Source: Sacculina carcini
Taxonomy: Eukaryota > Arthropoda > Thecostraca > Sacculinidae
Direction of reading: 5' to 3'
Assembly (NCBI GenBank): GCA_916048095.2
Contig: OU696586.1
Coordinates: 3,838,249-3,902,248, forward strand
Length of the DNA: 64,000 nt
The translations under genes were made by a program, and so were the position numbers. A model generated the notes under the pieces. That model ran no database searches, had not been told where the DNA came from, and worked only from the letters and a program-made list of their open reading frames with translations. Below, one piece after another: positions 63,003 to 64,000 of the stretch. Position 1 is the first letter of the stretch, and each line of letters opens with the position of its first letter.

Positions 63003-63146
63003 AGGATGGAGACCGGCTGCTCCGAAACGGTACACATCGGCGAATTACTGCACAAGCTCAACAGTGATCATCAAAAACTCGCACGAACGATCGAGACGAC
63101 CAAGAAGAAGATTGAAAACTGCAAAGCGGCAATCCAGTTTAATCTC
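63003..63146 (+). repeat. Penelope 3' repeat (pLTR start) with short ORF
   Basis: Direct-sense copy of the element's 5' coding start: an ATG at 63006 opens a frame with HKLNSDHQKLARTIETTKKK, a likely coiled coil. It runs out in an AT tract after 63150. Confidence 0.8.
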
Positions 63147-63194
63147 GTATACATATATATATATGTATATATTACAAACGCTAATATGTGGATT

Positions 63195-63340
63195 TTTTTA
63201 TTATTATTAGTATAATTATTATTAATTACAGTCAAATCCAATTGCATCAAACACTATTACCATCCTGTGGTGGTCCCATGTACTGGAAGCTCCCAAAACA
63301 TGTAGACAGAACGGACGTTTGAAAAGTGAAGGTTTTAGTG
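63195..63340 (-). repeat. Dispersed repeat with (TAA)n-type tail, second copy
   Basis: Matches 38505-38645 (ccatgtactggaagc, ctattaccatcctg and the ttattattatt/attaattacag end). Confidence 0.6.
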
Positions 63341-64000
63341 AGGAAGATGAACGCTAATGTAGAAAAAGGTAGAAAAAATGTACAATTAATTACATGAATT
63401 ACCCAGCCAAAAGGCTAAATTAAAGTGTGCATATGCCTTTGATTATACGAATACGTGTTATTACAAATGCACTAAAAGTAAATGTCTTTTATACTACCAA
63501 AAGTTTTGATTAACAAATAACAGAGCGTCAATTAAAAGTTGTGCGCAAAAATGGCAACTCTTGCGGCAAAAGTTATACAATTACACTGACAGCGAAAATA
63601 GATACACACTAACAAGCACACAAACACACCGACATACACACATAATTACGCAGCATCACGTGCAAAGACAATTTCCAACACACGCACATACACAAAAGTA
63701 GAAACACACGCACATATAAATGTAAATACATTGCATATAACAATAAATTAAAGCCGCTTAAGGCCGAGAGCGGAATTGTTGATTAGAGAGAGCATGTTAG
63801 GATGAGGGAATTCTGTGAGATAATTCCGCTGATTAACGAATCGAAACTCGAATGGTCAATCTGAAATTGGAGTAAAATCTGTAGTGCACAATCTGTAGTG
63901 TCTTTTTGCTGCTTAGAATAATTGCATTGTATGATTTAGTATAACTATTTGTAACAAGAAAAATATTTGAATTGTCGACATTGTCAAATTAGAACTATTT
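63341..64000. other. AT-rich end of window, nothing recognised
   Basis: Short acaca tracts near 63600-63710. No coding or repeat signal was seen. Confidence 0.4.

Larger units (their letters stand above)
60618..63146 (+). mobile_element. Penelope-like element flanked by 144-bp inverted repeats
   Basis: 60618-60761 is the reverse complement of 63003-63146, with equal lengths. Between them lies an intact RT/GIY-YIG ORF. The right repeat is preceded by cctatataaacaca, a TATA-like promoter site, and encodes METGCSETVHIGELLHKLNS as the start of a coiled-coil frame. Penelope elements are known to carry terminal pseudo-LTRs in direct or inverted arrangement. Confidence 0.85.

Noticed and set aside
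62995..63030. Hammerhead ribozyme in the Penelope repeat
   Set aside because: A CTGANGA-like start and a GAAAC lie at plausible spacing with a GGAG/CTCC stem, but an extra base precedes stem II, no matching stems I and III were found, and the inverted copy lacks the CTGA. Not supported.

Overview
This is animal nuclear DNA. Conserved genes are split by GT-AG introns, intergenic and intronic DNA is AT-rich, and dinucleotide microsatellites are dense. The window carries SINE, LINE, Penelope, Gypsy-LTR and hAT-type elements. No bacterial operon, CRISPR or rRNA signal is present. The gene content (Na,K-ATPase alpha, SRP14, GOT2, TMEM33, a C1q-domain protein, an Ig/FN3 receptor resembling the sidestep family) fits an invertebrate, probably a protostome; the species cannot be fixed. 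A short TTAGG-type tract near 56.25 kb is compatible with an arthropod but does not prove it.

Layout: 83-5946 (+) is the 3' two thirds of a Na+/K+-ATPase alpha gene, including two 95-nt homologous exons that look mutually exclusive. 6316-7858 is a non-autonomous hAT element with a smaller MITE nested inside. 8383-10653 (-) is a four-exon SRP14 gene with a 10-bp minisatellite in intron 2. 11812-12807 (-) is an unrecognised 331-aa ORF. 13959-15239 (-) is an intact, intronless mitochondrial aspartate aminotransferase. 15530-18860 (-) is a decayed CR1/L2-like LINE. 19790-31730 is a tandem segmental duplication carrying two broken OPA1 3' ends; the second copy is split by an intact Gypsy retrotransposon with identical LTRs. 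32885-35875 (-) is an intact endonuclease-RT LINE ORF. 38040-40482 (+) is TMEM33. 42622-44831 (+) is a C1q-domain gene whose 5' end was not found. 46974-52604 (+) is a nearly full LINE interrupted by a 1,245-bp fold-back LTR element. 54011-54775 is a second large palindrome. 55523-59964 (-) is the 3' end of an Ig/FN3 transmembrane receptor gene. 60207-63146 holds a tRNA-derived SINE and a Penelope-like element with RT and GIY-YIG domains.

The host genes are unrelated housekeeping or surface genes with no sign of a shared pathway. The main points of interest are the ATP1A alternative exon pair, the fold-back LTR insertion and its exact target site, the young Gypsy element whose start codon straddles the LTR junction, and a recurrent use of GT-repeats in place of a polypyrimidine tract at 3' splice sites.
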